A stretch of DNA of 64,000 nt from Megaleporinus macrocephalus (GCA_021613375.1 CM038714.1:41267123-41331122); one strand, 5' to 3'; shown: positions 22,440-35,040, counted from the stretch's first letter. Notes: generated by a model not told the origin, from the sequence alone. Numbers and translations: made by a program.

Positions 22440-23640
22440 TTTACTCATTCAGTTCAAAAAGAAATTGCCAGTGATAATGTCAAGCATATGGTCCTCACGT
22501 TAAGAGAAGGATGCGGTTATTACTTTTGGATGCAGTTTGTCGTGGCGGTGGCTTTGCGGCACGCCTGCACTTTTAAGATAGGAGCCCCATTCATTTAGGG
22601 ACATTACAAATGCATGGATGGGAAAATCTTCCAAAAACCGTCTAATCTCACGCCACCCTTGGTTACATGAGGCATGCTTAATACTTTACAACCTACGATA
22701 CAAGGCTACGACTGAAGAATGGCAACTTGGTGACATTTTTATGACGCCGCAAGGTTCAAGCATACAGCCTCGCATTTAAGGGTCTCTATGCCTCATGTGC
22801 ATGTTTGGCTTGACTTACGGCCCATTCATTGAGTTTGAGCGGCCATAGAGCTTCTGGGAGGTGGCGTTGAGACTGAGGAGGTTGAAGAATTGAGGTGATG
22901 AGGAATAAAGTCTCCACTGTTCCTCCGATCTGCAGGCCCATGCCAGGCTGAGGGCACTCACCCAAAGCCACCCTTTAAAATAAACACTATTTGTATGTGT
23001 CTGAAAGCTTAACGGTTGCAGTTTGTAATTTGCAGTGGCCAAAATGTGTGTTCTGCATGGTGTAGCCATCAAAGGGAGGCTTATAATTTGCTTTAAAATG
23101 CATGCAGCGCATAAGTCAGGCCTGCGGTGTCAGTGGGGTGTAGTCTTATGGTCAGAAAGCGATGGTAAAGTCAATGCAAAGTTATTCTTGATTGCCAGAT
23201 GAAGAGAAATAATAATGTCAGTGTTGAGATCAAATCAACTTTTGAAGAAGAAGGATTAAAAAAATGAACTACTATTGAGGTCCTTTATTCTTTGCTCGTA
23301 ATGAAACCCTATTAAAAGCAATATTTCTTCACCTAAGTGTTGAGCCTTCTCTTAGAGTGCAGCAAATGACTTCTCAAAGACATCAACCTAATGGGGGAAG
23401 GCATTAGACCACATAAACAACAGCATCATTCCAGCTGTTCTCCTGCCAATGCGATGCTCCTATTTTAGCCCTCACCTCCTCCCGCCTCCCCATTTATCCT
23501 CGCTGCACAGTTTGCAGGAAACGTCGGCCCTGCGTGATTGATGTGAGATGGGTGCTTCCCCGGCTTCATGGTCAAATAAAGCAAGACAGCTGCTGGGAGA
23601 AATCAAATTCCATGCAGGAGCTTGGAAAGGCCTGTTTTTT
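22440..23640. promoter_or_regulatory. Candidate regulatory stretch
   Basis: About 1.2 kb of repeat-poor, complex sequence. The part at 23380-23640 is the most striking (gcgtgattgatgtgagatgg, ggtcaaataaagcaagacag). No exon found on either strand. Listed as one block because internal borders cannot be placed. Confidence 0.3.
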
Positions 23641-23699
23641 TTTTTTCCTCGACGTTTTTTAACGGAGCCATTGGCTTAGAGCAGACGAGTAAATAAAAA

Positions 23700-23975
23700 A
23701 AACATGGCCATGATGTGGCAGGAGGTCACTGGAGCCCTCATTATGGAGCAATTACTGCACGAAAGCCCCTTTCCTTTCAGAGTACAGCCCCAGAGTCAAC
23801 CCCACTTTTCGGGGCTTTTCAGAAGTACAACATGACAAGAGCATAGAGGATGTTCTCTTTTGGAGCTTCAATAGCAAGTTTAAGCCCAGCGCTCTTCTCA
23901 TTGGGGATCCGCTCCAGTTTTGCAGCAAGTCCACCTGAACTTGGCACGTGTGTTCTCTTGGCGCTAGTCTTAAAG
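23700..23975. promoter_or_regulatory. Candidate conserved non-coding element
   Basis: Repeat-poor sequence including ctcattatggagcaatta (homeodomain-type TTAT/AATTA words). An 88-codon antisense frame across it has no family resemblance. Confidence 0.25.
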
Positions 23976-24269
23976 TGAGGATTTGGTAAAAAAAAAAATT
24001 ATAATAATAATAATCCATTCAAATGTTACTTATTCCTGGAGCTAACAAGAAATGTAAGCTTATAGCCACTAGTTCTGCATTCCTAAATCATAAACTTGCC
24101 CCAGACTGCATCAAGTTGTTCATTTTCATAGTATGGCATACTGTTAATATAAAAAAATACACTAACATATATTAGCATAGCTAAAAACAGCAGTAGCAGG
24201 CCCCCTGAAGCCTGAATGTGATGTAAATTCATGTACATTTTTATAGATAACACTATCAAAAACATTGTC

Positions 24270-24480
24270 AAAAACCATGTAAACAAGGCCTACTTGACGT
24301 TCCCTAAAAACCCAACACGGTTTGAGGTTATCTGATGTGTTAGACATGTAATTCGAATGATGCTATACGCTTCCATTACTTGTTAGCTACATTGACCTGG
24401 TAGGTCCAGTGCAAAACTAAAGTAGCAGACGTGTCCTGGCTGATAACTATGGAAGAAAATTTTTGATTTCGATTTTAGGC
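24270..24480 (-). repeat. Dispersed repeat family R3, copy 1
   Basis: On the minus strand it reads ...gccaggacacgtctgctac, ttttgcactggacc, aatgtagctaacaagtaatg, gaagc..., the same word order as at 25140-25330, 29170-29400 and (minus) 48255-48410. Unclassified and non-coding. Confidence 0.55.
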
Positions 24481-25140
24481 TGAGCCATCATGTTAAGAGA
24501 AACTTTGGAGTATTCAGCTTGCATTCTGGCTCGTTCTGGGATTATAATGTAGTAATATATTAGACACTGGAAAAAAAAAATAGAATATTTCAGTACTTCA
24601 GTACTAGACCAACATGTAAACGAAGTTTAAAAAAAGCAACGTCTGTAAAAGCCTGCCTTTATTTATGTAAAGTCAAAGAGCATAATTATTTATTTATTTA
24701 TGTGCAGAAAAGTACTTACAAAAGTAAGAAAATGGCTGTTTTAGCAGCGATAATGCCAGGCATATGCATTTCTGTGTAATTATACATTCCTATTGTTTAT
24801 TTTACTGATTCAAATTGAGATTGTGGTAGAGTGAAGGAAACGAGACTCCGCTTTTCCAGTTCTGTGGTACCAACGGAGCCCAAAACATTTACAAATATTT
24901 GTCTGTATTCTCATTTCATATTTGGAAACTGATCTGTGATCAGTAGGATGTGCTCCAAAACAATGGCAAAGGGCCCAAGGGGAGGTTGCTTTGGTGCTTT
25001 GTGTGTCAGACAGTCCTCTATTTACTGCCATCTACACACAGTAATCTCATAATCACTTCAACTTCAATAAGCTGCAGTGCTGCTTTCTCCCTGCTGAACA
25101 GAGCTTTCTTGGAAAAAGCAGTTCCACCAAATTTTACTCA
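24480..25140. other. Intergenic, no feature recognised
   Basis: AT-rich, plain sequence with short open frames only. Confidence 0.3.
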
Positions 25141-25330
25141 GTCATATATGCTTAAAGCCGTAGTCTGACCAAAATCTAATTCACACAAATTTTCCCAGCA
25201 GCACAAATAAAGTCATCCAGCCAGGACGTATTTGGTGTCTAAGCATTGCTTCTATAGTTTTGTACTAGACCTATGAGGCTAATGTATCCAAGTAATGGAA
25301 GCTTACCCCCACCCTTTACCTTTGTGTCGA
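25140..25330 (+). repeat. Dispersed repeat family R3, copy 2
   Basis: Begins with gtagtctgaccaaaatct, then cagccaggacgtatttggtg, ttgtactagacctatg and aagtaatggaagcttaccc. Only ~0.7 kb from copy 1 and in opposite orientation. Confidence 0.55.
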
Positions 25331-28110
25331 ATTTATGTCTGAAACTGCTGGTAAGTTGTTAAATAATCTAAAATTTGATATTTATGAATGGTCTGCATTT
25401 GTTATGTTTTGATTTCTGTACGAAACATAACAAAAATAGTCTCTGTAAACACCTGCTTGTCCAGCCTGTGTGACCACTCAGTGTGTAGTCTAGAGCACCT
25501 AAATGTTTCTAGGCACCAGCCTTAGCCTAGAGCTGTCATACTATTAGAAATCTCATGATCATAAAGCTGTTTTCTACTTATTTTTTGTTTGTAAGGAATT
25601 TCAGTACCTAGCATCCAAAACATTGGGGCAGAGCTTGAGATTTAGGTCCCTATTTTAGGAGAAAGAGAAAAGGAGACAAAAAAAATGTAGTCCTCCATTT
25701 TTTCCCAGGAGAGACAGAGTGGGAGGGAAAGAATTAGCCTACTCAAATTAATGCAGCATAATTGAAACTGGTATTTTTGCTCTTGGGGTCCCGGTACATT
25801 AACATTTGAGTGTAATTGACTAACTGACCTGCTTCAGTGGACAGCTTATTTCTTTTCATGCTAGCTTGAAATGGGACTAGGTTAGAGGGTTAGATCACTC
25901 ATTTTAGCCTCTGGAAAAACTACAACTCCCAGCTTACAGCATACATTGCAGTCTTTTGTAAATACCATTGGCAAGGTTGAACACTCTGTTGTCAGATTTT
26001 TGTCATTTTGCTATTAGCCATAACACTGTCCAGCAACCTTTTCACTCTTTTAGCTCTCAACAGCCACCAAAGGCCAGTCACTCTTTCTCTTTTTCTCTTC
26101 CTCCAACAATGTCTTCAATGGTCTCTGTGCAGCCTCTGCCAAGATGTCGGATTGAAAATATGGACCTAGTTTCTTCTTATAGTTGACAAACTATAGCCGT
26201 AGACCCCCAGTTGTGTGATGTGACAAAGCGTTATGCAGTTCTTGCGAGAGGTCTCATTCTAAGTCCTCCAAAGTTACATAGCGCTATAGCAGGCATTCCA
26301 AGACTGAAGTACCAATGACAGAGACGCCGTTCTCTCTATTATAAGTCAGTGTACCATCACAGTGATTCTAAAGCTGTTATTTTAAGGTAAAACGATGGCT
26401 TAATGTTGTTTAGAATGGTGTTGCATTCTCAGTTTTTCATACACCATTCAGTGTTACTGTCTCTCTTTCTCTCAGTCATTAAGTTCTCACTTTTTCACAA
26501 GTTCAGATGATTTTCTGACTCAACCAACAGGAGTGATTTGTTAAGAAAAGTGGTTAAATTAAAGACCAGAATTGAGTCCTGTGTCTCAACTATTAATGTT
26601 ATTAAACACCGGACCTAACTGAGCAAGCTCTTGGGTTTGATGTTTACTCTGATGCTAACATACCTGTTAACCTCCACAACAAACTGAGGTACTACCAGCA
26701 GATAAGTCGAACCATTCCTTGTTCTAATGTTAACATTAGCTCTTCTTTCAAAGCTTTATCTGGCACTTGGCCAGGTTGCATGGGTTTTAAAATCATTCAT
26801 TAATTTGGCTTAGAAAACATTTGTTTTGTTTTAATAATTTGTAAGCCAAGTCATTATTAACCAAATCACTGAACCAATTATGTCTGTCCTGCTAGCCATT
26901 TTATAACTTATGTGTTTACTAGTGCCAGATGAGAAGACAAGTGTTATGTCGAGCCCTGCATTGGGATGAGTGTAAGATTGTATAAATTCAGTGTTTTGTC
27001 AAAGTACAAGGATTAGGCCTGACATTTATGACAGATTGACTTTGTTTTAATAGCATAAACGATTCCCTGGATAGGCAATATGCACTCCAACACATCTGGT
27101 CTTTGCAGGTTAAAGCAAAGCTGCATATGACTCCCCTGAAACCTAAAGCATCCAGAGAGCAATTGCTTTTCTGCTTTTCCTTTTCATCCATTTATACCTT
27201 CAGAAAAATCAGGCCTTATTTATTCCTAGCTTGGAAGGCCTGGATCTCTGAACCTATTGCTAAGCATTGCACTGTTAGTGGCTCCCCGAACCATGTAAAC
27301 CTTACACCAAAAAAATGGTAATTGAGCAAAGTTTTTTTTAAAGTGGCACAGGACCATTCATACATCAGAATCATTACATTGCTGCAGGTCAGAATATGGC
27401 TACAGTGTGGTTCGCCAGTCATTAGAGGTTGAGCGATGAAATAATGCGTCATTGTTTCTGCTGTTTGTGGGCTGAGATGCTATCTTACATCCTGGAATGA
27501 TTTTAAGGCTTCCGTTCATTTTTATGTAGTGAATGCTCAGACAGTAATGGCCTGGAAAATGGTAGTAAATGTGTTTATATTGTATAACTCATCTATAATG
27601 ACCACTGTTGTGCAGTCCTCTTGGCTGTGATTGGTCACTGGAGTCTTTTTTCACTATGTAACAATACACTTATTTTTAGCTTTGATGTGATGTTCCATTC
27701 TGAGGTCAGGATCAGCTTTGTGTGAGTTAAGTCTACAGACTCTACAGAGTTCTAAGTATATACAACAGACTGGTCTGGCTCAGAAAAGCACATTTTTAGA
27801 CCACATGAAGTCAAAATCAATAGTTTGTTTTCACTGACGTCGAAATCCAGATGAAGGGCAGTCAGTGAAAAACAGAATAGAGGAGATAGAGGATGTATTG
27901 TGCTGGTAGGACAATATTACAAGGTTCAAACAGAAAATCATATGTTGATAGAAAAACATGTCGCATACTGCAAAGTGGAAAACATGCTAGAATGAAAAGA
28001 GCTGTTTTCCCTTTTTTGGGGAACTTTGGTTTTTGATTTGCTGGTTTACGGTGAGACAATGTGATTATCACACAGAAGCAACATGCCTAAAGAGACCAGC
28101 TGCTAGCTTT
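25330..28110. other. Intergenic, no gene recognised
   Basis: About 2.8 kb of moderately AT-rich unique DNA. One motif stands out, a ZNF143-type site (25919-25932). Short open frames on both strands lack any domain or splice pattern. Confidence 0.3.
25919..25932 (+). promoter_or_regulatory. ZNF143/THAP11-type motif
   Basis: ACTACAACTCCCAG equals the core of the vertebrate SBS motif (ACTACAAYTCCCAG). These motifs usually sit in promoters or at chromatin loop anchors. Here there is no gene nearby. Confidence 0.45.
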
Positions 28111-28390
28111 CGATTTCCACAACAACACAAAGTAAATTAAAGCTGTTGCTCAATCACTGAACTGTCCGAAGTGAAGTGTGCAGAGCAAACTAACAACTTC
28201 AACTTAAAGTTGTCCAGGATCTTGTTAAAGATGCAGGAGCTGTAGTGGGATCCTTATTCACCAGCTTGTTTTGCAAATTTTCCATTCCACCTTAAATGAT
28301 GCTGCAGTTACATTCTGGCGCCTGTACAAGCTGTAGCATTTAAGATGGAACAGAACATTTGATATAGATGCTGGTGACACCAACTTCAGT
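28110..28390 (-). repeat. Dispersed repeat family R4, copy 1
   Basis: The complement reads acagcttgtacaggcgccag, gtaactgcagcatcatttaa, ggtggaatgg, then ttgcaaaacaagctgg and catctttaacaagatcctgg. That is the same order as the + strand at 48055-48250. Internally, CCATTCCACCTTAAATGATGC and GTAGCATTTAAGATGGAACAG are inverted to each other. Probably a small non-autonomous element. Confidence 0.6.
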
Positions 28391-28515
28391 TACGTTTAAA
28401 GAGAAACGTCAGCTCTTTGCAACCTGAAAAGTAGATTTCCTCATGCAGTCTGCCATTTTCATAACCGCTGCTCTGTTGTTGTATGTTAATTTTGCAGGCA
28501 TGAATATTAATGAGT

Positions 28516-28573
28516 CTAACCCTAACCCTAACCCTACCCTAACACCTAACCCTAACCCTAACCCTAACCCTAA
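28516..28573 (-). repeat. Interstitial telomeric repeat (TTAGGG)n
   Basis: 58 bp of CCCTAA units on the + strand (TTAGGG on the minus), about nine units with one CCCTA and one CACCTAA variant. It sits inside ordinary single-copy sequence. Confidence 0.95.
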
Positions 28574-28574
28574 T

Positions 28575-29170
28575 TTTGGAATTGGTTTGTTTTATTGGCC
28601 TCCAAACAAAAATTAAATAAAAATGAAATAATAATTTTACTACTTAACACTTGTAGTGTTTAAATACTACAATAAATGATGACACTATTATATAATTAAA
28701 CACTAGTCCTTCTCCAAAGGCTTTAAAGGCCCTGACAGATCTTAAATTAAACAAGGATGGCATATCAAGAATACAGTTTTACATTTCCAGAAACATGTTG
28801 TCCATATTCATTTTTCCAGTTTTCCTGAAACTTCTTGGTAATTGTTGCACCGTTTGTTTATTATTATTTTTCTAATAAATGCTGTCATCCAGTCTGTCAT
28901 GTCTATGTCCCTCTCCTTGTTCAATCATTCAATACTAACAAAGCAGGGGGGGAAAAAATCATGCAGAGAATTGCAGGATTAAAACTGCAAGTCTTCTGTG
29001 GCAGCAGAAAAACCTCTATAGTTAGCATCCAGATGTGCCACATATGGAGCGAATACAACGGGGGAAATTGCATCATCAAATTCAGTGGATTTGAGTCTCA
29101 TCAGAAAGAACTTAACTCCAAATGCAGTTCCTCAATTCTTTCTTCGGCAGTTTAGCAAACTGGAAAAAGC
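28575..29170. other. Intergenic, no feature recognised
   Basis: AT-rich with no repeat or exon. A 106-codon open frame at 28835-29155 has no recognisable protein, no splice context and many rare-looking residues. Confidence 0.3.
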
Positions 29171-29400
29171 AGGTCACCTCCTCCAAACCATTATTCAAAC
29201 TTACGTGCTTAAAGTGAAAGTTTGGCAAAACATCTCATTTACACAGTTTTCTGTTTTACCCCAAACATAGTTGAGACGTGCCTGGTGTCTGAAGTTTGAT
29301 CCTTTGGTGTTGTACTGGAGCTGCATGGCTATTGTAGCTAACCAGTAGTGGAAGTTTATACCCCACCAGTTAGCACTGTGCAAACTGCATGTCTTAAAAT
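29170..29400 (+). repeat. Dispersed repeat family R3, copy 3
   Basis: gtgaaagtttggcaaaacatc at the left, then gagacgtgcctggtgtctga, ttgtactggagctg, attgtagctaaccagtag and accccaccagttagcac. Confidence 0.55.
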
Positions 29401-30050
29401 CTAAATCTAAGCCTAAACCTAAAACCATATTGAGTTGTTAAGTAATCTCAAACAGACTTGCTTATATATTTATTCTGACACTGTATGACATACTGTGATT
29501 AGCTAACAACTGGCTGGTAGTAGTGTATATGTTAAATCCTGTTTACAATTGGTGTGTATGAATCAGAATATACAATCATGTACCAAGCATTAACGTTTGC
29601 TTCTAATAGCAGGCTAAAACACAGCTGACCTCATTATCTGTGTTTTAAAACACACTATGTTGTCAGTCTGCAAAGCTAGATGCATGTGGTAACCAATATC
29701 CTGTTAATATTTGTTTCAATCAACATCCTGAACATTAAAACTATGTTTACAAAATGATTGACTGAATTAAATACATCATCCCCATGTATACTCATACGTA
29801 CACACAGTGGAGTATGATAACTATTAAGCATTACTTTATCCAGCCATATGAAACCCAGGCCATGTGTCTGAGCCAATCAATCTGTCCGTTAGAGTGATCA
29901 CAAGAGTTTATATGACACGGCGATGGACAAATATAGGCAGCCAGGCCTGGTTTACACCCATAAACAGATGTTTTGCATCAGACACTGGAGGTCTTTGGTT
30001 AAGCAGACCCGGCGAAGGGGTACTTAACTGACCCCAATCAGGGAACATAT
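29400..30050. other. Intergenic, no feature recognised
   Basis: AT-rich unique sequence. Confidence 0.3.
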
Positions 30051-30059
30051 GAATACCTG

Positions 30060-30760
30060 CCAGAAAAGAAGTCTCATTCAATTAATGAGGCTCCAGTTTC
30101 CACTTTGTAGCTTTTTAGCTTGAGCTTTCACGTTTGCAACTGAGCTGAACGGCAAGTCCTCGTTCTTTATAGTAACGATGAATGAAAAAAAAAGGCGCTT
30201 TCCAAGGAAAACACCAAAACCACCTTTCAAGTGTGAGACAAAAATGGAAAAAAAGGTTGTTTGGACAGAAAAAAAAAGGTAAAAGAAAAACTAGTTAAGA
30301 GGATTTCATAAAAAGCCCACCCAGTCCATAGAGCCCCATTCAGGTATTAGCCTACCATACCTTTTAGGGAGTCATTCAGCAACAGCTAATTGGGCATTAA
30401 TGTTCCAAAAAATCTAAATGAAAAAACACAGAATTTGCCAAAAACATCTCGAAGGAACACGTCTCGCGGTTTGTCGGGGCCCGAAGTTGCCAAGAGATTT
30501 ATGACATGCTAACAGAGTCGACAACAGCGCAGGCCAGGCCGAAGGCCGAGAGCGTGTGCATTAAGGAGTCGGCTCTATTAAACACGCTGATCAAAATATT
30601 AATGGTACGCATAAACACAGGCCCTTTATCTGACAGCCATTTACATTACAAAAGCCTTAATCCAGCGGCTAGCGGGTGCTTCCCTCATTAGCCGTTGGCC
30701 TTTACCTCACACTTCGCCGCCACGCTCGCAGGTGGATGCACTACTCCAGGCCGCTATTGT
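30060..30760. promoter_or_regulatory. Candidate conserved non-coding element cluster
   Basis: Two blocks (30060-30180 and 30450-30740) have high complexity and CpGs. The second contains ctgatcaaaatattaatgg at about 30587-30604 (homeodomain-type TAATGG) and ctgacagcc (MEIS/TGIF-like TGACAG). No open frame is consistent with splicing. Texture typical of developmental enhancers; conservation not tested. Confidence 0.35.
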
Positions 30761-31430
30761 GTTTATGTTAACTTTTCATAAGCCCCAGCTCGAAATTTGT
30801 CAAACTGCATCATTGTTTAACTACGTGCCAGTCAAACGTAGCAGTGCCAGATGGGGGCCTTTCCCCCTTAACATTGCCCTAAGCAGAAGAGTCAAGCACA
30901 GTTTTTCAGGGGTTTTTTTCCACTTTCCTGCTCACACTCTCCCTTCTAGTTTTTTTTCAGCATGGGTCAAGGCACAAGCCTGGGTCGAAGCTGACCAGGC
31001 AGCTCATTTTAAAAGAAAAAAAAAGTTCTGCTTTCTGCTGTATAGGTACCTCTTTCTTTTGTGCTGTCCAAAATGCAAATGTTGCTAATTGTGATAGAAA
31101 TTGTATAGCCACTAATTAGCATTGTTCCAGTAACATATGATAATATTGACACAATATTGAATAATTGAAAGTAAGTTGCTATAAGCTCCTACTCAGCATT
31201 AGCATGTTTGGTATATTTCTTTTAGAAAAAAATAGGCCTCGTTCACCTACCATTCTTAAAAACAAATTTTTGGAATAAACCAATTATAATTTGATTTATA
31301 TGATGTGAGACCCTCTGGAAGTCCTGTATATATCAATTTGTGTTACAAACTTCAAATAAAACAACTTTTACAAGCTTCAGATGTTCATGTTTAATCTAAA
31401 AGGGGGTACTGGAAACCCATAGGTTCACTA
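30760..31430. other. Intergenic, no feature recognised
   Basis: A 118-codon + frame at 30732-31088 has no family signature and crosses poly-T and poly-A runs. AT-rich beyond. Confidence 0.3.
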
Positions 31431-31435
31431 GTAGA

Positions 31436-31600
31436 AATGGATGGATGGATAGATGGATAGATACTTTATTGATCCCGAAGGAAATTTAGGAGCCAGTAGC
31501 AGTTACACAGTACCTAAACAAAGTACAAAACACAGTACAAAAAACAATAAGCTATATAAAGAAGAATAAAGAATTCCAATAGTCAAAGAAAATTGCAATT
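31436..31600 (-). mobile_element. Non-LTR retroposon 3' end (LINE/SINE tail)
   Basis: A (ATGG)n/(ATAG)n stretch is joined to actttattgatcccgaagg, then aaatttagg and A/C-rich text. Read on the minus strand this is the widespread teleost retroposon ending in ...ggatcaataaagtatcta followed by tetranucleotide repeats. Only the 3' part is present. Confidence 0.6.
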
Positions 31601-32380
31601 GTCGTATGGTTTGTAATCGAGTTTTGACATTCTTGGCCTGAATTGAAGATCCAGTTTTAATAGTCACAGTCTGCAGTCGCTAAAGATGAATGGACGATAA
31701 TAACCATCCGTTATTATGGCACAGCATAAAGCTATCTGGTGGCTGTATGATCTCATACACTGTTAGCACTGTTAGCGTTTTAGATTGAGCTGTTTTGTTA
31801 TTTTGCTATTAATCTTATTTGGGATCTACTATGAAATATTTGCACCAGCTCTGTAAATTACATATTTATGAGAGTAAGTCTGGACCCACATATGGTTCCT
31901 TTCGAGTTTAAAGAGTTAACAGAAATCTTTTCATGTTACGGGGCCAAAAATATTAAAGCTGAAAGGCAGCAGGAAAAAAAGTGGGTAAAATTCGTCACTT
32001 CATTAGAAAAGAAGTGGACCCACCACAGGCTGGGATTCAAAAAGTAGCTAGAAAGAGGGACAGGGTGAGGGCGTAGATGTCAGAACCGAAAAATTCTAAC
32101 TGGAACCAGAGCAGTAAGTAATAGTTAAAAGTGGAGGGGAAAAAATGAGAAAGTATGTTCTGTTGGTGCTGCACCTGGTGTGGAGCGGAGACGTGTTTTA
32201 CCAGATGTTTGCCGAGAGTGGGAGTCAAGAATGTGTTGATGTGTTTAAGACAATCAGCAAAAGATTAAGGATCCTAATAGCGATCGCAGAGCTTTTGTTT
32301 GGACAAGTTGAAAAAAGGCCCAAAAATAATATTTACAGCGGAACAAGTATCTTTTCGCTGGATGGTGAATGGGCTCCGTA
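31600..32380. other. Intergenic, no gene recognised
   Basis: Mostly plain sequence. A 78-codon frame at 32145-32381 has a hydrophobic start but no splice or family support. Confidence 0.3.
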
Positions 32381-32720
32381 AGTGCTCTGCATCAGTTTGG
32401 CCAACTAATGTTGGATTCCTATTTTCGGAACAGAGCTCTTTCGCCATCACATGTTACAAATGAGCTCTTCCATTTCTCTTGTCCATTTCCAGGCTGTTTT
32501 GCGGACCCGTCTCGCCCTATCAGCGTTTGGGCTCCAAATCTAAACAGGTTGACGTTCTGCAGGTGTGGGACCGTGCCTGCTTGCACTTTTGCAAAAACAC
32601 CAAGATCAAGCAACTTCCTCTGTAGTTTATAAATGAAGTCGTAAGGGTCAAGGCCCCCCATCAGCAGGCCTGATCAATATCCCTGCCTTCTTCTGCCTGC
32701 CAACAGTGGAGGAGAGAGCA
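32380..32720. promoter_or_regulatory. Candidate conserved non-coding element
   Basis: Complex sequence of higher GC around 32480-32600 with overlapping open frames on both strands and no splice logic. Repeat-free. Confidence 0.25.
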
Positions 32721-32984
32721 GTCATGGCTTACAGGGGGGCTGTACTAGTTAAAAGCAATGTGCAATTATGCCTTCTGTGGTTAAATAAATTGTTATTCTG
32801 TCCATTAGCTCAGCTAGAATTATGCATGGATATAATATTCACTTACATGTTGTACTTGCGTGTTAAAGTCTTGATAAAGCTTATGATAAAGCTTATTGTC
32901 ATTTGTATCTGGTCAGTTTCTTGCTATAGTTGGTAGAAGCTGTTGCTTAGAGTCACAGGTGGTCAGTTATATTTCAGTGTTGTC

Positions 32985-33178
32985 CAAAAAATAACATGCA
33001 TCTCCATTTTTTTTCATTTACTATGTCTTTTAAACATTGTAACTGTCATTTGAAAGGTTCATGATGAATGGACCAATAGAGATACTCAAAAATTATTTTG
33101 AAAAAAATCCTCTTTACATGAATTGAAAGTAAAGAATGTAAAGTATTTTTTTTTAGATAAAGTTACTATTTTCCCCTA
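32985..33178 (-). repeat. Dispersed repeat family R1, copy 3
   Basis: The complement begins aatagtaactttatct, then ctttacattctttac and ctattggtccattcatca, parallel to the copy at 3224-3455. Confidence 0.4.
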
Positions 33179-33187
33179 CATTCTACA

Positions 33188-33188
33188 C

Positions 33189-33287
<99 letters not shown>
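33188..33287. repeat. (TG)n(TA)n microsatellite
   Basis: Short TG start then about 46 TA units, ending tatactgtatg. Confidence 0.97.
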
Positions 33288-33329
33288 TGTATGTCTCTAT
33301 ATATACACACACACTTTGTTACTGTGTTT

Positions 33330-33925
33330 TTTAATGTTATGTTCAGGACCTCCACAGGGCCACCACAGATATTACCACTGCAGTTATTATTTGGGTTCTT
33401 CGCACTACAGTGACACTGATGTGGTGAGCTGTGCTAGTGTGAGTAGATCAGATACTCAAACAGTCCTTGTAGAGTTTATAAACACCTCTATGTCTCTGCT
33501 GGACTGAGAAAAGTCCCCCAAACAAAACTATCCACCCAACAGATGAGCTATCGCCTCTAACTTTACATCAACAAGATGGACTAGCAAGGTAGGAGTGTCT
33601 ATTAGAGTGAACAGTGAGTGGACACAATGTTTATAACTCCAGCAGCACTACTGTGTTCAATCCACATGTACCAGCACAACACGCTAATTTACCACCTCCA
33701 CCACAGTCAGTGTCACTGCACTGCTGAGAATAATACCTGCCCTGTGCTGGTCCTGAGGGGACCTGACCATTGAAGAACAAGGTGAAAAGGTCTAAGGTCT
33801 AGTGAATGCCACAAATCAGATGGACTACAGAGAGCATCTATATGGTAAAATAGAATCAATAAAATGGGCAATAAGTGTAGATAAAAAAAAGGTGTAATGA
33901 AGTGGCCGACCGGTTTATGTAATAA
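33330..33925. mobile_element. High-copy fish interspersed repeat (unclassified DNA element)
   Basis: Phrases such as acagtgacactgatgtggtg, agtgtctattagagtgaac, agtgagtggacacaatgttt, cagtgtcactgcactgctga and gtcctgaggggacctgacc belong to a repeat I recognise as very abundant in otophysan fish genomes, usually next to TA arrays as here. Recognition is from memory. The + ORFs over it are not genes. Confidence 0.6.
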
Positions 33926-34730
33926 TTTAAACAATTTTATTTAAAACACATTATTTCAAATCAATTATTTGGCAACCATGATGAGATTTGAAGAACAAAT
34001 TAGAAGAACATATATTTGGCTCTAGATTTGTACCAGTTATTGGAGATGATGCAGCTTAACAGAGTTGTACTGGAGGGCTGGTGTCCAGCAAAATGTTGTT
34101 CACTCCGCAAGTACTGTCACAAAACCTGGTAATTAACAAATTATTTGAATGACTTGTGTTAAAGCAGAAAAATCTCATTGATGAGATGTTTGGAAATGGT
34201 AACACATGAAAATTGCACATTACTACTTAGTGTGTTTATATTATTTGTATTCATTGTACTTGTATTCCTTATATTTGTGTACACTTACTGGGCAGTACGC
34301 TTACCAAAAATCAGGATTGAAATTTTTATACTGAATGGTGCAGCGTGGCTAACACGGTGGCTAAAGCGTTTGGAAATAGAAACTGAAACTGAGGACTGAT
34401 GATGCTCTGATAAACAGGAGGGTGCATGGTCACAATAGTAAATCCAGTACTTAATCCAGTTTATTGTTTACTGGCTTGTTTTGTACTGATTTTGTATTTG
34501 CATTTCTGCTGTGCATTCATGGCTGGTTGCTTGTTGACTCATCAGACATAACAGTCAAACTTGATTGAGTAGTTTAGGATTGTCTGACTGGAGATGCTGT
34601 AAAATAAGATAAGATCTGTTTCTGGTTGGGGGTCTGTGGATGGGCTGGGTTTGCACACAGATGAGTGCTGAAGCTTCAGATACTAAACTAACCTAGAATG
34701 TTGTTCTCCCTTTTATACTCACTTATTAGT
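33926..34730. other. Intergenic, no gene recognised
   Basis: AT-rich. A 73-codon frame at 34178-34399 has a hydrophobic segment (LLLSVFILFVFIVLVFLIFV) but no splice or family support. Confidence 0.3.
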
Positions 34731-34734
34731 AGAA

Positions 34735-35040
34735 TGTTTTTCAGCTGTGCATCACAATTGAGCAAGAGTGTCCTAACAACCAATTAGTCTAATAACATCC
34801 TTAACTTGGATTGGTGGCCGTACCAGGAGATTTAGACAGAGGACTGAGAATTGCTGATAATAGAACTATATGCAAAATAAGCCTCTATACAAAAATAGGC
34901 TTTAATACAAACATTTTTATTCTTTAAAAATCATCTGATACACTTACATTAATTGTGAAATGGACAATATTGTTTGTGAATTGCATGAAAATTGCATGAA
35001 ATCAAATTCTAAAGTGATCCTAAACTTTTAAGCGGTAGTG

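Noticed and set aside
28516..28573. True chromosome end
   Set aside because: Only 58 bp and flanked on both sides by ordinary sequence.
28835..29155. 106-codon open frame
   Set aside because: No recognisable protein, and its tail overlaps an independent frame.
33123..33507. Tyr/Ile repeat frames
   Set aside because: Arise from the (TA)n array running into an interspersed repeat.
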